From Aliidiomarina sp047920995 (lineage in GTDB: Bacteria > Pseudomonadota > Gammaproteobacteria > Enterobacterales > Alteromonadaceae), in assembly GCF_047920995.1 (NCBI RefSeq), contig NZ_JBLRWZ010000030.1, positions 1-32,859 on the forward strand: a DNA stretch of 32,859 nucleotides. The letters run 5' to 3'. Position 1 is the first letter of the stretch. Every line of letters starts with the position of its first letter. This document shows positions 1-8,611 of this stretch, one piece after another. Under the pieces are notes generated by a model. The model did no database searches. It saw only the letters and a program-made list of their open reading frames with translations, and had not been told where the DNA came from. The translations under genes were made by a program, and so were the position numbers.

Positions 1-1193
1 GAGAAAGTTGGTGTTGGCTCAGTAATACCACGCTCTGTGCCTGCTAGTTTCGCCGTAAACCCAGACAAGAAATGATATTTCGCCTGCTCGGTAGTAAGTT
101 TCGATACCGGCGGTAACACGCCAAATGCATCAGCAGTTAAGAAAATAACTTTCTTCGCATGCCCTGCTTTTGAAACAGGTTTCACGATGTTATCGATGTG
201 GTAAATCGGATAAGAAACCCGCGTATTCTCTGTTTTTGAGCCATCGTCAAAATCAACACTATCGTCATCACGTACGGTTACGTTTTCCAGCAACGCGTCG
301 CGGCGAATAGCGCGGTAGATATCTGGTTCGTTCTCTTCCGAAAGATTGATTGTTTTTGCGTAACAACCACCCTCAAAGTTGAATATGCCATCATCATCCC
401 AACCATGCTCATCGTCACCAATCAGTTTACGTGACGCATCGGTTGACAAGGTAGTTTTGCCCGTGCCTGATAGGCCGAAGAACACAGCAACATCGCCATC
501 TTCGCCAACGTTGGCAGAACAATGCATAGAGGCAATATTTTGTAATGGCAAAAAGTAGTTCATCATCGAGAACATACCTTTCTTCATTTCCCCACCATAC
601 CAAGTGCCACCAATAAGCTGCATGCGCTCAGTAAGGTTAAAGGCTACAAAGTTCTCTGAGTTCAAACCTTGCTCGGCAAAATTCGGGTTCGTGCACTTGG
701 CACCATTCATCACCACAAAATCCGGTTTGAATGTTTTCAGCTCTTCTTCGCTAGGGCGAATAAACATGTTCTTCACAAAATGAGCTTGCCAAGCCACTTC
801 GGTAATAAAGCGTACGGCTAATCGAGTATCTTCATTCGCACCACAGTAAGTGTCTACAACGAATAGGCGTTTTTGCGAAAGTTGCGCAGTTACCAATTCT
901 TTGAGTTCATTCCACGTTTCCGTGCTGATTGGCTTGTTATCGTTCTTCCCTTGATCAGACCACCACACTGTATCGCGTGTTGTGTCATCGCGAACAATAT
1001 ATTTGTCTTTCGGTGAGCGGCCAGTGAAGATTCCTGTGTCTACGGCAACGGCGCCAGTAGTAGTAATACGTCCTTGTTCATAGCCTTCGAGATCAGTACG
1101 GGTTTCTTCTGCAAAAAGCAGATCGTAAGATGGGTTATAAACGATTTCGGTGACGTCTGTAATGCCATATTGGCTCAAGTCCAGATCAGTCAT
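1..1193 (-). CDS. pckA: Phosphoenolpyruvate carboxykinase (ATP), N-terminal part, cut by window edge
   Basis: Converts oxaloacetate and ATP to phosphoenolpyruvate, CO2 and ADP, the entry step of gluconeogenesis from amino and organic acids; cytosolic. Reading the minus strand from the ATG at 1193 gives about 397 uninterrupted residues running off the left edge; the family is about 540 residues, so the C-terminal quarter is missing only because the window ends. Visible hallmarks are the substrate-side FTGRSPKDKY (about residues 56-65), the NGAKC and IGGTWYGGEMKKG segments, and the P-loop GLSGTGKTT (240-248) followed by LIGDDEHGW. An AGGAG sits 8 bases before the ATG. The gene lies downstream of coaD in the same direction with a gap of about 170 bases, so it probably has its own promoter. 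Identification is secure. Confidence 0.97.
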   Translation of the reverse strand, partial: MTDLDLSQYGITDVTEIVYNPSYDLLFAEETRTDLEGYEQGRITTTGAVAVDTGIFTGRSPKDKYIVRDDTTRDTVWWSDQGKNDNKPISTETWNELKELVTAQLSQKRLFVVDTYCGANEDTRLAVRFITEVAWQAHFVKNMFIRPSEEELKTFKPDFVVMNGAKCTNPNFAEQGLNSENFVAFNLTERMQLIGGTWYGGEMKKGMFSMMNYFLPLQNIASMHCSANVGEDGDVAVFFGLSGTGKTTLSTDASRKLIGDDEHGWDDDGIFNFEGGCYAKTINLSEENEPDIYRAIRRDALLENVTVRDDDSVDFDDGSKTENTRVSYPIYHIDNIVKPVSKAGHAKKVIFLTADAFGVLPPVSKLTTEQAKYHFLSGFTAKLAGTERGITEPTPTF

Positions 1194-1366
1194 GCGAAGG
1201 GCTCCTGAGGGTACGAAAGTTAAGTTTCAAATTGGCGACAAGTAAGCTGCGAGCAGCTCGGCACAGAAATGATGCAAATATACACATCAGCCTCTGTTGT
1301 TTTTCGGGCGGAATAATAGCCTTTTTTGCCCTACAAAGATAGCCCTAAAAGGCTGCTACGCGGCAT

Positions 1367-1858
1367 TCAGCCGCGCTTGTTCGCAAATCTAGCACGTAAA
1401 GCTTGCGCTACGCGTTGATCTGTAAATTGGTCAACCGCGCCGCCGTGTAAGGCAACTTCTTTCACTAAAGTAGAAGAAATAAACGAGTTCTCTTCTGCGG
1501 GAGTTAAAAACACACTTTCCAAATCGGGGTTTAAACGCCGATTCATATTCGCTAATTGAAATTCATATTCAAAATCAGCCACTGCACGCAAACCTCGCAA
1601 TAACACATGCGCTTCTTGCTCCCGAGCCAGATCCGCCAGCAGCCCGGTAAAGCCAATTACCCGAACATTATTTAGGCCTGCGGTAATCTGTTCAATCAAG
1701 GCTACGCGCTCTTCTAAACTAAATAAGGGTTGCTTACTCGTATTTGCTGCCACCGCCACAATTACCTCAGAGAAAAGCTTTGCCGCACGTTCGATAAGAT
1801 CGAAATGGCCATTGGTTATTGGATCAAAGGTTCCTGGATAAATAGCTCGTTTGTACAT
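1367..1858 (-). CDS. coaD: Phosphopantetheine adenylyltransferase
   Basis: Fourth step of coenzyme A synthesis: transfers AMP from ATP to 4'-phosphopantetheine, giving dephospho-CoA. The 163-residue protein has the usual length. It carries the nucleotidyltransferase signature GTFDPITNGH near residues 9-18 (T/HxGH class), the RGLR segment and the ISSTLVKEVA segment near the C-terminus. The ATG at 1858 gives MYKRAIYPGTFDP, which aligns with the normal start of the family; an in-frame TTG 18 bases upstream is possible but unneeded. The gene is divergent from kbl, with 252 bases between the starts. In many gammaproteobacteria coaD neighbours mutM or kdtA; here mutM is about 30 kb away. Confidence 0.96.
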   Translation of the reverse strand: MYKRAIYPGTFDPITNGHFDLIERAAKLFSEVIVAVAANTSKQPLFSLEERVALIEQITAGLNNVRVIGFTGLLADLAREQEAHVLLRGLRAVADFEYEFQLANMNRRLNPDLESVFLTPAEENSFISSTLVKEVALHGGAVDQFTDQRVAQALRARFANKRG

Positions 1859-2110
1859 AAGCGTTTTGCGTCTCAATTACGTAAGGAAGTGTATAATAGG
1901 AAATACTATCGGATAGCAACAATAGCGTCTATCGTTGATTTTTCCAGCTTAATCTTAAAATCAGTGCTGCAAAGCAGCGCTCAGACGCGTAAAATACTGG
2001 CAACTGCGCATTTAAATTCTGAAAAAGGGTGGGCGCTCACTGAACTCTCGCTACAGCGGCAGCTGTATGCGAAAGGCATGAACATCAGAGCTTACACCTT
2101 GGAGAGCACA
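1859..2110 (+). promoter_or_regulatory. Divergent coaD/kbl intergenic region with structured kbl leader
   Basis: Non-coding stretch between the coaD and kbl starts. A perfect TATAAT lies at 1892-1897 on the plus strand, although no good -35 box stands 17 bases upstream. Immediately downstream is an imperfect inverted repeat at 1917-1937 (arms CAACAATAG and CTATCGTTG, 8 of 9 pairs, loop CGT) followed by ATTTTT. A second hairpin at 1963-1981 has 8-bp arms around an AAA loop, including one G-T pair. The leader would then be about 200 bases long. E. coli controls kbl-tdh through Lrp; no Lrp site can be called here. The promoter and any attenuation role are inference. Confidence 0.35.
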
Positions 2111-3304
2111 ATGAAGAACGATTTATACCAACAGCTTAGCGAGCAATTAACCGAAGTAGAAAACGAGGGCTTATATAAAAATGAGCGCATCATTGTTTCC
2201 CAACAATACTCGGAAATAGAGGTTAACGGCCGTAAAGTGTTGAACTTTTGTGCGAACAACTACCTCGGGTTAGCCAACCACCCTACCCTGATTCAAGCGG
2301 CTAAGGATGGCCTTGATAGCCACGGTTTTGGTGTGGCATCTGTTCGTTTTATCTGTGGTACGCAAGATATCCATAAAACACTCGAGAGCAAGATTAGCGA
2401 GTTTTTGGGCATGGAAGATACCATTTTGTATTCTTCTTGTTTTGATGCCAATGCCGGTTTATTCGAAACAATTTTAGGCCCAGAAGATGCAATTATTAGT
2501 GATGCGCTCAACCATGCCAGCATTATTGATGGTGTTCGGTTATGTAAAGCAAAGCGCTATCGCTATGCAAATAACGATGTTGCCGATTTAGAAAAACAAC
2601 TGCAGCAAGCAGTAGCCGATGGCGCGCGGCATAAGTTAATTGCTACCGATGGCGTGTTCTCTATGGACGGTATTATTGCTAACTTACCCGGCATTTGTGA
2701 TTTAGCCGAAAAATACGGTGCCCTCGTAATGGTGGATGATTCTCATGCGGTTGGCTTTGTTGGCAAAAAGGGCCGTGGCAGCCACGAATATCATCAAGTA
2801 ATGGACCGCGTAGATATTATCACCGGTACTCTGGGTAAGGCACTTGGTGGCGCGTCCGGCGGTTTTACCTCGGGTAAGAAAGAAGTGGTGGATTGGTTAC
2901 GCCAGCGTTCACGCCCCTACTTATTCTCGAATTCTTTAGCGCCATCGATCGTTACCGCATCAATTCGCGTACTCGAGATGCTTAGCGATGGTGATGAACT
3001 GCGCGAAAAATTAACTGCGAACTCGAACTATTTCCGTGAGCGCATGAGTGCTGCTGGGTTCACCCTCGCCGGCGCCGATCACGCTATTATTCCAGTGATG
3101 TTAGGTGATGCAAAATTAGCCTCAAAAATGGCGGAGCGCATGCTCGAAGAAGGCATTTATGTGGTGGGCTTCTCGTTCCCTGTAGTGCCAAAAGGGCAAG
3201 CGCGTATTCGCACGCAAATGTCTGCAGCTCACACACGAGAGCAGTTAGATAAAACCATTGATGCCTTTATCCGCGTGGGTAAAGAACTTGGTGTGATACA
3301 ATAA
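2111..3304 (+). CDS. kbl: 2-amino-3-ketobutyrate coenzyme A ligase (glycine C-acetyltransferase)
   Basis: Cleaves 2-amino-3-ketobutyrate, made by Tdh from threonine, with CoA into glycine and acetyl-CoA; a PLP enzyme of the alpha-oxoamine synthase family, cytosolic. The 397-residue product matches the family length. PLP-site residues are visible: the Schiff-base Lys243 in TGTLGKALGG, D209 and H212 in VDDSHAVG, and H135 in NHAS. The ATG at 2111 has GGAG 7 bases upstream and gives the typical start MKNDLYQQL. The frame stays open far upstream, back into the antisense of coaD, but that extension resembles nothing and is rejected. First gene of the kbl-tdh-glpE-glpG-ubiC-ubiA run; tdh follows after 28 bases. 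Confidence 0.97.
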   Translation: MKNDLYQQLSEQLTEVENEGLYKNERIIVSQQYSEIEVNGRKVLNFCANNYLGLANHPTLIQAAKDGLDSHGFGVASVRFICGTQDIHKTLESKISEFLGMEDTILYSSCFDANAGLFETILGPEDAIISDALNHASIIDGVRLCKAKRYRYANNDVADLEKQLQQAVADGARHKLIATDGVFSMDGIIANLPGICDLAEKYGALVMVDDSHAVGFVGKKGRGSHEYHQVMDRVDIITGTLGKALGGASGGFTSGKKEVVDWLRQRSRPYLFSNSLAPSIVTASIRVLEMLSDGDELREKLTANSNYFRERMSAAGFTLAGADHAIIPVMLGDAKLASKMAERMLEEGIYVVGFSFPVVPKGQARIRTQMSAAHTREQLDKTIDAFIRVGKELGVIQ

Positions 3305-3332
3305 ATTAAATTCTTTTAGAGTGGGTTTCATT

Positions 3333-4358
3333 ATGAAAGCGCTTGCCAAATTAAAAGCAGAACCAGGCCTTTGGTTAACCGAAACGGATAAACCAGAGTG
3401 CGGCTACAACGATTTACTGATCAAAATAAAGAAAACCGCTATTTGTGGTACCGATGTGCATATTTACAAGTGGGATGAGTGGTCACAAAACACTATTCCG
3501 GTAGGTATGACCGTAGGTCACGAATATGTAGGCATCGTGGCGGAAGTGGGCGATGGGGTGAAAGGATTTAAAGTAGGCGACCGCGTGTCAGGTGAAGGCC
3601 ACATTACCTGTGGCCATTGCCGTAACTGCCGTGCCGGCCGCCGCCATTTATGCCGGAATACGGTAGGTGTTGGGGTAAATCGAGCAGGCGCATTTGCAGA
3701 ATACTTAGCTATTCCAGCCGATAATGCATTCAAGATTCCAGATGAAATTTCTGATGATATGGCGGCCATCTTCGATCCCTTTGGTAACGCAGTGCACACC
3801 GCTTTATCCTTTGATTTAGTGGGTGAAGATGTGTTGATCACTGGTGCTGGCCCCATCGGTATTATGGCAGCAGCAGTAGCTCGCCATGCCGGTGCTCGCC
3901 ACGTAGTGATTACCGATATTAACGATTATCGCCTTGAGCTTGCTGAACAAATGGGTGCTACTCGCGCGGTAAACACCAGCACAACCAACTTGCAAGATAT
4001 AATGAACGAGCTAGGCATGACCGAAGGCTTTGATGTTGGTTTGGAGATGAGCGGTGTGCCTATCGCCTTTAATCAAATGCTAACGGCAATGAACCATGGC
4101 GGTGAAGTTGCGCTGCTGGGCATACCGCCTGGCGATATGGCAATTGATTGGAATCAAGTGATTTTTAAAGGCTTGGTGATTAAAGGCATTTATGGCCGCG
4201 AAATGTTTGAAACTTGGTACAAAATGGCAGCTTTGCTGCAATCAGGATTGGATTTATCACCAATTCTAACCCATCACTTTAAAGTAGATGAGTTTCAAAC
4301 CGGTTTCGATATCATGCTTTCCGGCCAATCAGGCAAAGTGATTTTAGATTGGGATTAA
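3333..4358 (+). CDS. tdh: L-threonine 3-dehydrogenase
   Basis: Zinc-dependent, NAD-linked oxidation of L-threonine to 2-amino-3-ketobutyrate, the substrate of Kbl directly upstream; medium-chain dehydrogenase family. The 341-residue length equals that of the E. coli enzyme. Catalytic zinc residues C38, H63 and E64 are present (CGTDVH and GHEY), as are the structural zinc cysteines C93, C96, C99 and C107. The Rossmann motif is GAGPIG near residue 170. The ATG at 3333 is chosen because MKALAKLKAE aligns with the known start; an upstream in-frame GTG at 3321 is less likely. The ribosome binding site is weak (GAGTGGG). glpE starts 6 bases after the stop, suggesting one transcript. Confidence 0.97.
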   Translation: MKALAKLKAEPGLWLTETDKPECGYNDLLIKIKKTAICGTDVHIYKWDEWSQNTIPVGMTVGHEYVGIVAEVGDGVKGFKVGDRVSGEGHITCGHCRNCRAGRRHLCRNTVGVGVNRAGAFAEYLAIPADNAFKIPDEISDDMAAIFDPFGNAVHTALSFDLVGEDVLITGAGPIGIMAAAVARHAGARHVVITDINDYRLELAEQMGATRAVNTSTTNLQDIMNELGMTEGFDVGLEMSGVPIAFNQMLTAMNHGGEVALLGIPPGDMAIDWNQVIFKGLVIKGIYGREMFETWYKMAALLQSGLDLSPILTHHFKVDEFQTGFDIMLSGQSGKVILDWD

Positions 4359-4364
4359 TATTCA

Positions 4365-4688
4365 ATGAGCCAGTTTAGTCATTTAAACTCCGAACAAGCC
4401 GTTCAGCTGATGTTTGAGCGGCAAGTTCAGGTTGCAGATATTCGCGATAGCGGCTCTTACATTCAGGGCCATATTGCCGGTGCTGTGCAGTTAAGCAATG
4501 AAAACCTAGCTGATTTCATTGCCGAAGCAGAGCCTCAGAACCCACTTTTAGTAGTGTGTTACCACGGCGTAAGCAGCCAAGGCGCAAGCCAGTATTTGGC
4601 CGAACAAGGCTTTCAGGAAGTATATAGCCTAGATGGTGGCATGAGCAGTTTCGCCATGCAGTATCCAGAAATGCTGGTAAGTGGTTAG
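4365..4688 (+). CDS. glpE: Thiosulfate sulfurtransferase GlpE (single-domain rhodanese)
   Basis: Transfers sulfane sulfur from thiosulfate to an acceptor such as cyanide or thioredoxin; cytosolic. The 107-residue single rhodanese domain has ADIRD near residue 25, GHIAGA at 35-40 and the active-site loop CYHGVS with catalytic C65. It ends with the typical DGGMSSF segment. The stop codon TAG shares one base with the GTG start of glpG, so translation is probably coupled. In enterobacteria glpE and glpG lie with the repressor glpR; neither glpR nor glpD is present here, and the pair is attached to kbl-tdh instead. Its physiological substrate is not established even in E. coli. Confidence 0.95.
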   Translation: MSQFSHLNSEQAVQLMFERQVQVADIRDSGSYIQGHIAGAVQLSNENLADFIAEAEPQNPLLVVCYHGVSSQGASQYLAEQGFQEVYSLDGGMSSFAMQYPEMLVSG

Positions 4689-5518
4689 TGAAAACTCTGT
4701 ATAGCAGTGCTAACCACAAAGAGGCTCAGCAGTTACTGCGTGCACTGCAGCGAGCTGGCATTCCAGCCACCGCTGCAGAGCGCGGCGCCAGCATTGATAT
4801 ACTGCTGATTCAACCCGGCTACGAAGCAACAGCCAAAGAGATTATTCAAGCGTTTAAAAACAACCCAGAAGAATTTACTGAGCAAACGCCATTATTTGCG
4901 GCCGCCACATCCCCTTCACTTTGGCACTTGTTGGCTAAGCAAGCAGGTATTGTTACGTTTTTAGTGTTTGCTGCCGTGCTACTTACGGCACTAATGCAGT
5001 GGGTAGTTGCACCTGAGTGGACTATTTCCAGCCTTTTATTTACCCCGCTTGGTATGCCCGAGTTAAGTTTTCAGCAGCCATGGCGATTTGTTACCCCTAT
5101 TCTGCTGCACTTCTCTGCCACCCATTTGGTATTTAACCTGTTTTGGTGGTGGTATTTGGGTGGCCGTATAGAACTGCGCTACGGCGCAGGTACCCTCACG
5201 CTTATTACAATTGTTACTGCCTTGGTATCAAACTATGCTCAATGGGCGAGTTCAGGGCCGTTATTCGGCGGTTTATCCGGCGTTGTATACGGCTTACTTG
5301 GCTTTGTAATGATCGTAACCTGGCAAAAGCCAACTCATTCGTTATCATTACCACCATTCTTATACATCTTTATGATTGGTTGGCTGTTGCTTGGCTACAC
5401 CGATATTCTCTGGGTAAATGTAGCAAATGAAGCGCACGCGTTAGGATTGATTAGCGGTATTGTGTTGGGCTTTGTGTTCCGGGTACGCGATAACCGCAGC
5501 ACTAACCAGTATAAGTAA
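4688..5518 (+). CDS. glpG: Rhomboid intramembrane serine protease GlpG
   Basis: Inner-membrane serine protease that cleaves transmembrane segments within the bilayer. The 276-residue protein has a soluble N-terminal domain (about 1-85) and six hydrophobic segments. The catalytic dyad is Ser197 in GGLSGVVYG and His250 in NEAHALG; the HFSATHLVFNLFWWWYLGG segment of the rhomboid fold is also present. It starts with GTG at 4688, overlapping the glpE stop by one base, so it depends on translational coupling or re-initiation. ubiC follows after 14 bases. Native substrates in this organism are unknown; quality control of orphan membrane proteins has been proposed for E. coli. Confidence 0.96.
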   Translation: MKTLYSSANHKEAQQLLRALQRAGIPATAAERGASIDILLIQPGYEATAKEIIQAFKNNPEEFTEQTPLFAAATSPSLWHLLAKQAGIVTFLVFAAVLLTALMQWVVAPEWTISSLLFTPLGMPELSFQQPWRFVTPILLHFSATHLVFNLFWWWYLGGRIELRYGAGTLTLITIVTALVSNYAQWASSGPLFGGLSGVVYGLLGFVMIVTWQKPTHSLSLPPFLYIFMIGWLLLGYTDILWVNVANEAHALGLISGIVLGFVFRVRDNRSTNQYK

Positions 5519-5532
5519 AAGGATTGCCAGTT

Positions 5533-6066
5533 TTGCCAATTTCACTGCAGGCCCAATGGCGGCTACCCGATTCCGAATCTATACCGAAGCTATTGTTAGC
5601 GTGGCTTACCGACACTGGTTCGCTTACCGAAAAATTGAAAGCCCTACCGGGTGATTTTCAAGTGCAAGTGCTTGCAGAAACAGAGGCATTTGCTGATGAA
5701 CACGAATATCAAGCCATGGGTCTTACCAAACAGCCGGTAATCATTCGTGAAGTACTGCTCTATTGCGCAGCGGTGCCCTTGGTATATGCACGCAGTATTA
5801 TTCCGGTACCACCGGAAAATACGTCAGCGGAACTCACCCAACTGGGCAATAAGCCACTTGGCGAACTACTGTTTAATCGGCATGATATCGAGCTGGGGCC
5901 TATCGAAATAGCCGAGTTCACCAACAACGCTCCCGTTTGCCAATTGAATCAGCAACTGCATGGAAGTAATACTCCGCTTTGGGGCCGCAGACGCAGCTTT
6001 CACCTGCCGGAACAGGCAATTTTAGTGGCGGAAGTGTTCCTTTCTAAAGCGCCCTGCTATGCTTAA
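5533..6066 (+). CDS. ubiC: Chorismate pyruvate-lyase
   Basis: First committed step of ubiquinone synthesis: splits chorismate into 4-hydroxybenzoate and pyruvate. About 177 residues, close to the family length. It contains the IREVLL segment with the substrate-binding Arg, the PLGELLF segment, and the C-terminal LVAEVFLSKAPCY with the conserved Glu. No ATG lies near the start. Two TTG codons are possible, 5524 and 5533; the second is preferred because AAAAGGA at 5517-5523 stands 9 bases before it. The product is used directly by UbiA, encoded next. A weak start codon may keep expression low. Confidence 0.93.
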   Translation: MPISLQAQWRLPDSESIPKLLLAWLTDTGSLTEKLKALPGDFQVQVLAETEAFADEHEYQAMGLTKQPVIIREVLLYCAAVPLVYARSIIPVPPENTSAELTQLGNKPLGELLFNRHDIELGPIEIAEFTNNAPVCQLNQQLHGSNTPLWGRRRSFHLPEQAILVAEVFLSKAPCYA

Positions 6067-6131
6067 ACCATTCACGCCACATATTGTATGCTCAGCTGTT
6101 TCATTAGGTTATTCAGAACTGGAGTTCGCAC

Positions 6132-7004
6132 ATGACCCGCTTTGACCATTACCGCGCTCTCATGCGCATGGATAAACCCATCGGCACATGGCTGCTTGCG
6201 TGGCCTACATTTTGGGCGCTGCTAATAGCCGGCGCTGGGGATCCATCTGTTCGCTTGGTTGCTGTATTTGCGGCAGGCGTATTTTTAATGCGTTCTGCAG
6301 GCTGCGTGATTAATGATTTTGCCGACCGCCACTATGATGGCCATGTTGAACGTACCCGTAATCGGCCCCTTGCAACTGGCGCCGTAACCGCAACTGAAGC
6401 ACTCATTTTATTCGCCATCTTAGTGATTTTAGCGTTTATGTTGGTGCTTACGCTCAATACCCTTACCATTCTTCTTAGCTTCGTTGCCGTTGCACTTGCT
6501 ATCGCATATCCATTTACCAAACGCATTACTCACTTACCGCAGTTTGTGCTTGGTGCAGCGTTTAGTATGGCGATACCCATGGCGTTCGCTGCAGAATCAA
6601 ACCAATTACCATTTGTGTGTTGGGTATTGTTTGTAGCGAATACGCTCTGGACAGTAGCCTACGATACTCAGTACGCCATGGTGGATCGTGATGATGATCT
6701 GCGCACTGGCATTAAATCCACCGCGGTATTGTTTGGCAAATACGACCTCGCCATTATCGGCTTACTGCAAGGCGCTACTATTCTATTGTTGGCTCTAGTG
6801 GGCTGGTTAATTCAGGCCACCTTCTTATTCTGGGTAGCACTCATCGTAATGGCTGGTTTTTTTGCTTGGCAACTATGGCATATTCGCTATCGCGATCGAG
6901 ATGCCTGTTTTCGCGCTTTCCGGCAAAATCATTATGCCGGTATGATGATTGCGATCGGCTTAGCGTTACACTTTTGGTTGCCAATGCCGTTTGGTATTGC
7001 CTAG
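6132..7004 (+). CDS. ubiA: 4-hydroxybenzoate octaprenyltransferase
   Basis: Attaches the polyprenyl side chain to 4-hydroxybenzoate in the inner membrane, the second step of ubiquinone synthesis. The 290-residue protein is mostly hydrophobic with about eight to nine membrane segments. Both aspartate-rich prenyl-diphosphate/Mg motifs are visible: NDFADRHYDGHVERTRNRP (about 70-88) and YDTQYAMVDRDDD (about 176-188). The ATG at 6132 has GGAG 7 bases upstream. It is the last gene of the plus-strand run and converges with the Sco gene after only 26 bases. I see no clear terminator in that gap. Confidence 0.97.
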   Translation: MTRFDHYRALMRMDKPIGTWLLAWPTFWALLIAGAGDPSVRLVAVFAAGVFLMRSAGCVINDFADRHYDGHVERTRNRPLATGAVTATEALILFAILVILAFMLVLTLNTLTILLSFVAVALAIAYPFTKRITHLPQFVLGAAFSMAIPMAFAAESNQLPFVCWVLFVANTLWTVAYDTQYAMVDRDDDLRTGIKSTAVLFGKYDLAIIGLLQGATILLLALVGWLIQATFLFWVALIVMAGFFAWQLWHIRYRDRDACFRAFRQNHYAGMMIAIGLALHFWLPMPFGIA

Positions 7005-7030
7005 TGCAAACGGCCACTTATAATTAAGGA

Positions 7031-7681
7031 TTACAATTGCAGTTCACGCTCTAAGTAACGGGCCATTTTCTGGAAATCATTTACTAAGTGATTCGGGTTC
7101 ACTACCGCCAATTCACCCAACTCGTGGGATGGCCGAAATATAGCCTGTTGCTCACCGCGAGGGTTCACTAAAATGATTGCTGAGCTGTGATTTACCAAGT
7201 AGTTCTCTTCATCTTCATCAGGAATCGAATACATCAAACCAATATTACGCACAAATGGATAGAGCTCTTTGTGCTCAGCACGCACCCCATAAAACCCTTC
7301 ACCAAAGAAATCAATGTACATCGCCAAGCGATCGATATCATCGCGTTGTGGATCCACGCTAATCATCCATACCTGCACCGGATAATCGCTTGCAGCAGCA
7401 ATATCCTGCCAACGTGATTTCAATTGCGCCATCGTGGTTGGGCAAATATCTGGGCAAAAGGTGTAGCCAGTGAACAACATTGTCCACTGCCCTTCTAAGG
7501 CACTCAAGCTCACATCTTCACCATCGCTACCCTCTAACTGAAAGGGCGCAATGGTGCGCGGGTTATCGTAGATACGCGCCGATTCCAATACCGGCGATTG
7601 CGAGCTTGTGAAATGAAGATATGTGTATGCACCCGCTACTGCGATTGCCACCATCAATATCAAGCCACCCAATCTCTTCAT
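7031..7681 (-). CDS. SCO1/SenC/PrrC family copper chaperone / thiol reductase
   Basis: Membrane-anchored, periplasm-facing thioredoxin-fold protein that helps build the CuA centre of oxidase subunit II. The 216-residue product has one N-terminal membrane segment (about 4-24). The Sco copper motif is CPDIC with C76 and C80, and the distal ligand is H165 in VNHSSAIILVNP. Start choice: the ATG at 7681 has AAGAGG 6 bases upstream; another ATG at 7696 has no ribosome binding site. It is the last gene of the oxidase cluster, 42 bases after cyoE, which fits the assembly role. Confidence 0.94.
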   Translation of the reverse strand: MKRLGGLILMVAIAVAGAYTYLHFTSSQSPVLESARIYDNPRTIAPFQLEGSDGEDVSLSALEGQWTMLFTGYTFCPDICPTTMAQLKSRWQDIAAASDYPVQVWMISVDPQRDDIDRLAMYIDFFGEGFYGVRAEHKELYPFVRNIGLMYSIPDEDEENYLVNHSSAIILVNPRGEQQAIFRPSHELGELAVVNPNHLVNDFQKMARYLERELQL

Positions 7682-7723
7682 TTCGTACCTCTTCATATGT
7701 GTATTAATGCACTACTCATGCAT

Positions 7724-8611
7724 TTACACTACATAGTGATCAACAAGTAGTAATACGAATAACACCATCAAATGCCAAATCGAAAACTTAAACATATTAA
7801 ATGCAGTATGTTTTTCTGGGCGATATTTTAGCTTCAATGCATAGGCCAAAAACCACAGGTTTAATACCGTAACACCAGCTAAATATAACCAACCGCTCAT
7901 GCCCACTAGGTAAGGCAATACACACACCACACTGAGTAACACTGTGTACAACAAAATGCACGTTTTGGTAAATGCGATGCCATGGGTTACCGGTAGCATT
8001 GGTATTTCAGCTTTCGCATAATCCTTGGCGCGATGTACCGCTAGTGCCCAAAAATGTGGCGGTGTCCAGGTGAATACGATCATCACTAGCAATAACGGAT
8101 AGGCATGAATCTCACCGGTTACCGCGGTCCAACCAAGTAACGGCGGCGCTGCTCCGGCTAAACCACCAATCACGATATTCTGCGGTGTTGCCCGTTTCAG
8201 ATACATGGTGTAAATCACCGCATAACCCACCAAACTGGCAAGGGTAAGCACTGCAGTAAGGCGATTTACGAAAACATCTAAAACAATATACCCAAGCGTG
8301 CCAATGACCATGGCGAAAATAAGTACTTTGCGGGGAGACAACGCCCCGGTAGGTAACGGTCGCCGTAATGTTCTGGCCATTTTCGCATCAATATGGCGAT
8401 CTACAAGGTGGTTTATTGCCGCAGCCGAACTTGCCATCAAGCCAATGCCTACAAGTGCCGGGATTAAGATGTCAGCGGCAATCCATGACGTAGTTGCCAA
8501 CGCCATACCCACCAAAGCGGTAAGCAGTAACAGTGCTACTACACGCGGTTTGGTTAACTCTAAATACTCTCGCCAGCTTGCGCGTTGGCTTATTGCGATT
8601 GATTTTGCCAT
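7724..8611 (-). CDS. cyoE: Protoheme IX farnesyltransferase (heme O synthase)
   Basis: Inner-membrane UbiA-superfamily prenyltransferase that adds a farnesyl group to heme B, giving heme O, the precursor of heme A. The 295-residue protein has about nine membrane segments. The first prenyl-diphosphate motif is NHLVDRHIDAKMARTLRRP, with the NxxxD/DAKM signature of the CyoE/CtaB branch; the second loop has DYAKAEIPMLPVTHG. Its ATG overlaps the TAA stop of ctaA by one base (TAATG on the minus strand), and GGAGA precedes it, so the two heme A synthesis genes are translationally coupled. Confidence 0.96.
   Translation of the reverse strand: MAKSIAISQRASWREYLELTKPRVVALLLLTALVGMALATTSWIAADILIPALVGIGLMASSAAAINHLVDRHIDAKMARTLRRPLPTGALSPRKVLIFAMVIGTLGYIVLDVFVNRLTAVLTLASLVGYAVIYTMYLKRATPQNIVIGGLAGAAPPLLGWTAVTGEIHAYPLLLVMIVFTWTPPHFWALAVHRAKDYAKAEIPMLPVTHGIAFTKTCILLYTVLLSVVCVLPYLVGMSGWLYLAGVTVLNLWFLAYALKLKYRPEKHTAFNMFKFSIWHLMVLFVLLLVDHYVV

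Noticed and set aside
1275..1300. CRP-like site upstream of pckA
   Set aside because: Only one half (TGTG) resembles the TGTGA-N6-TCACA consensus; the other half is poor.
1730..2110. Upstream in-frame extension of kbl by 127 codons, overlapping coaD on the other strand
   Set aside because: The extension starts from a TTG inside coaD, resembles no family, and the ATG at 2111 has a good ribosome site and the normal Kbl N-terminus.
1920..2110. Glycine riboswitch in the kbl leader
   Set aside because: No recognisable conserved aptamer core; only simple hairpins are visible.
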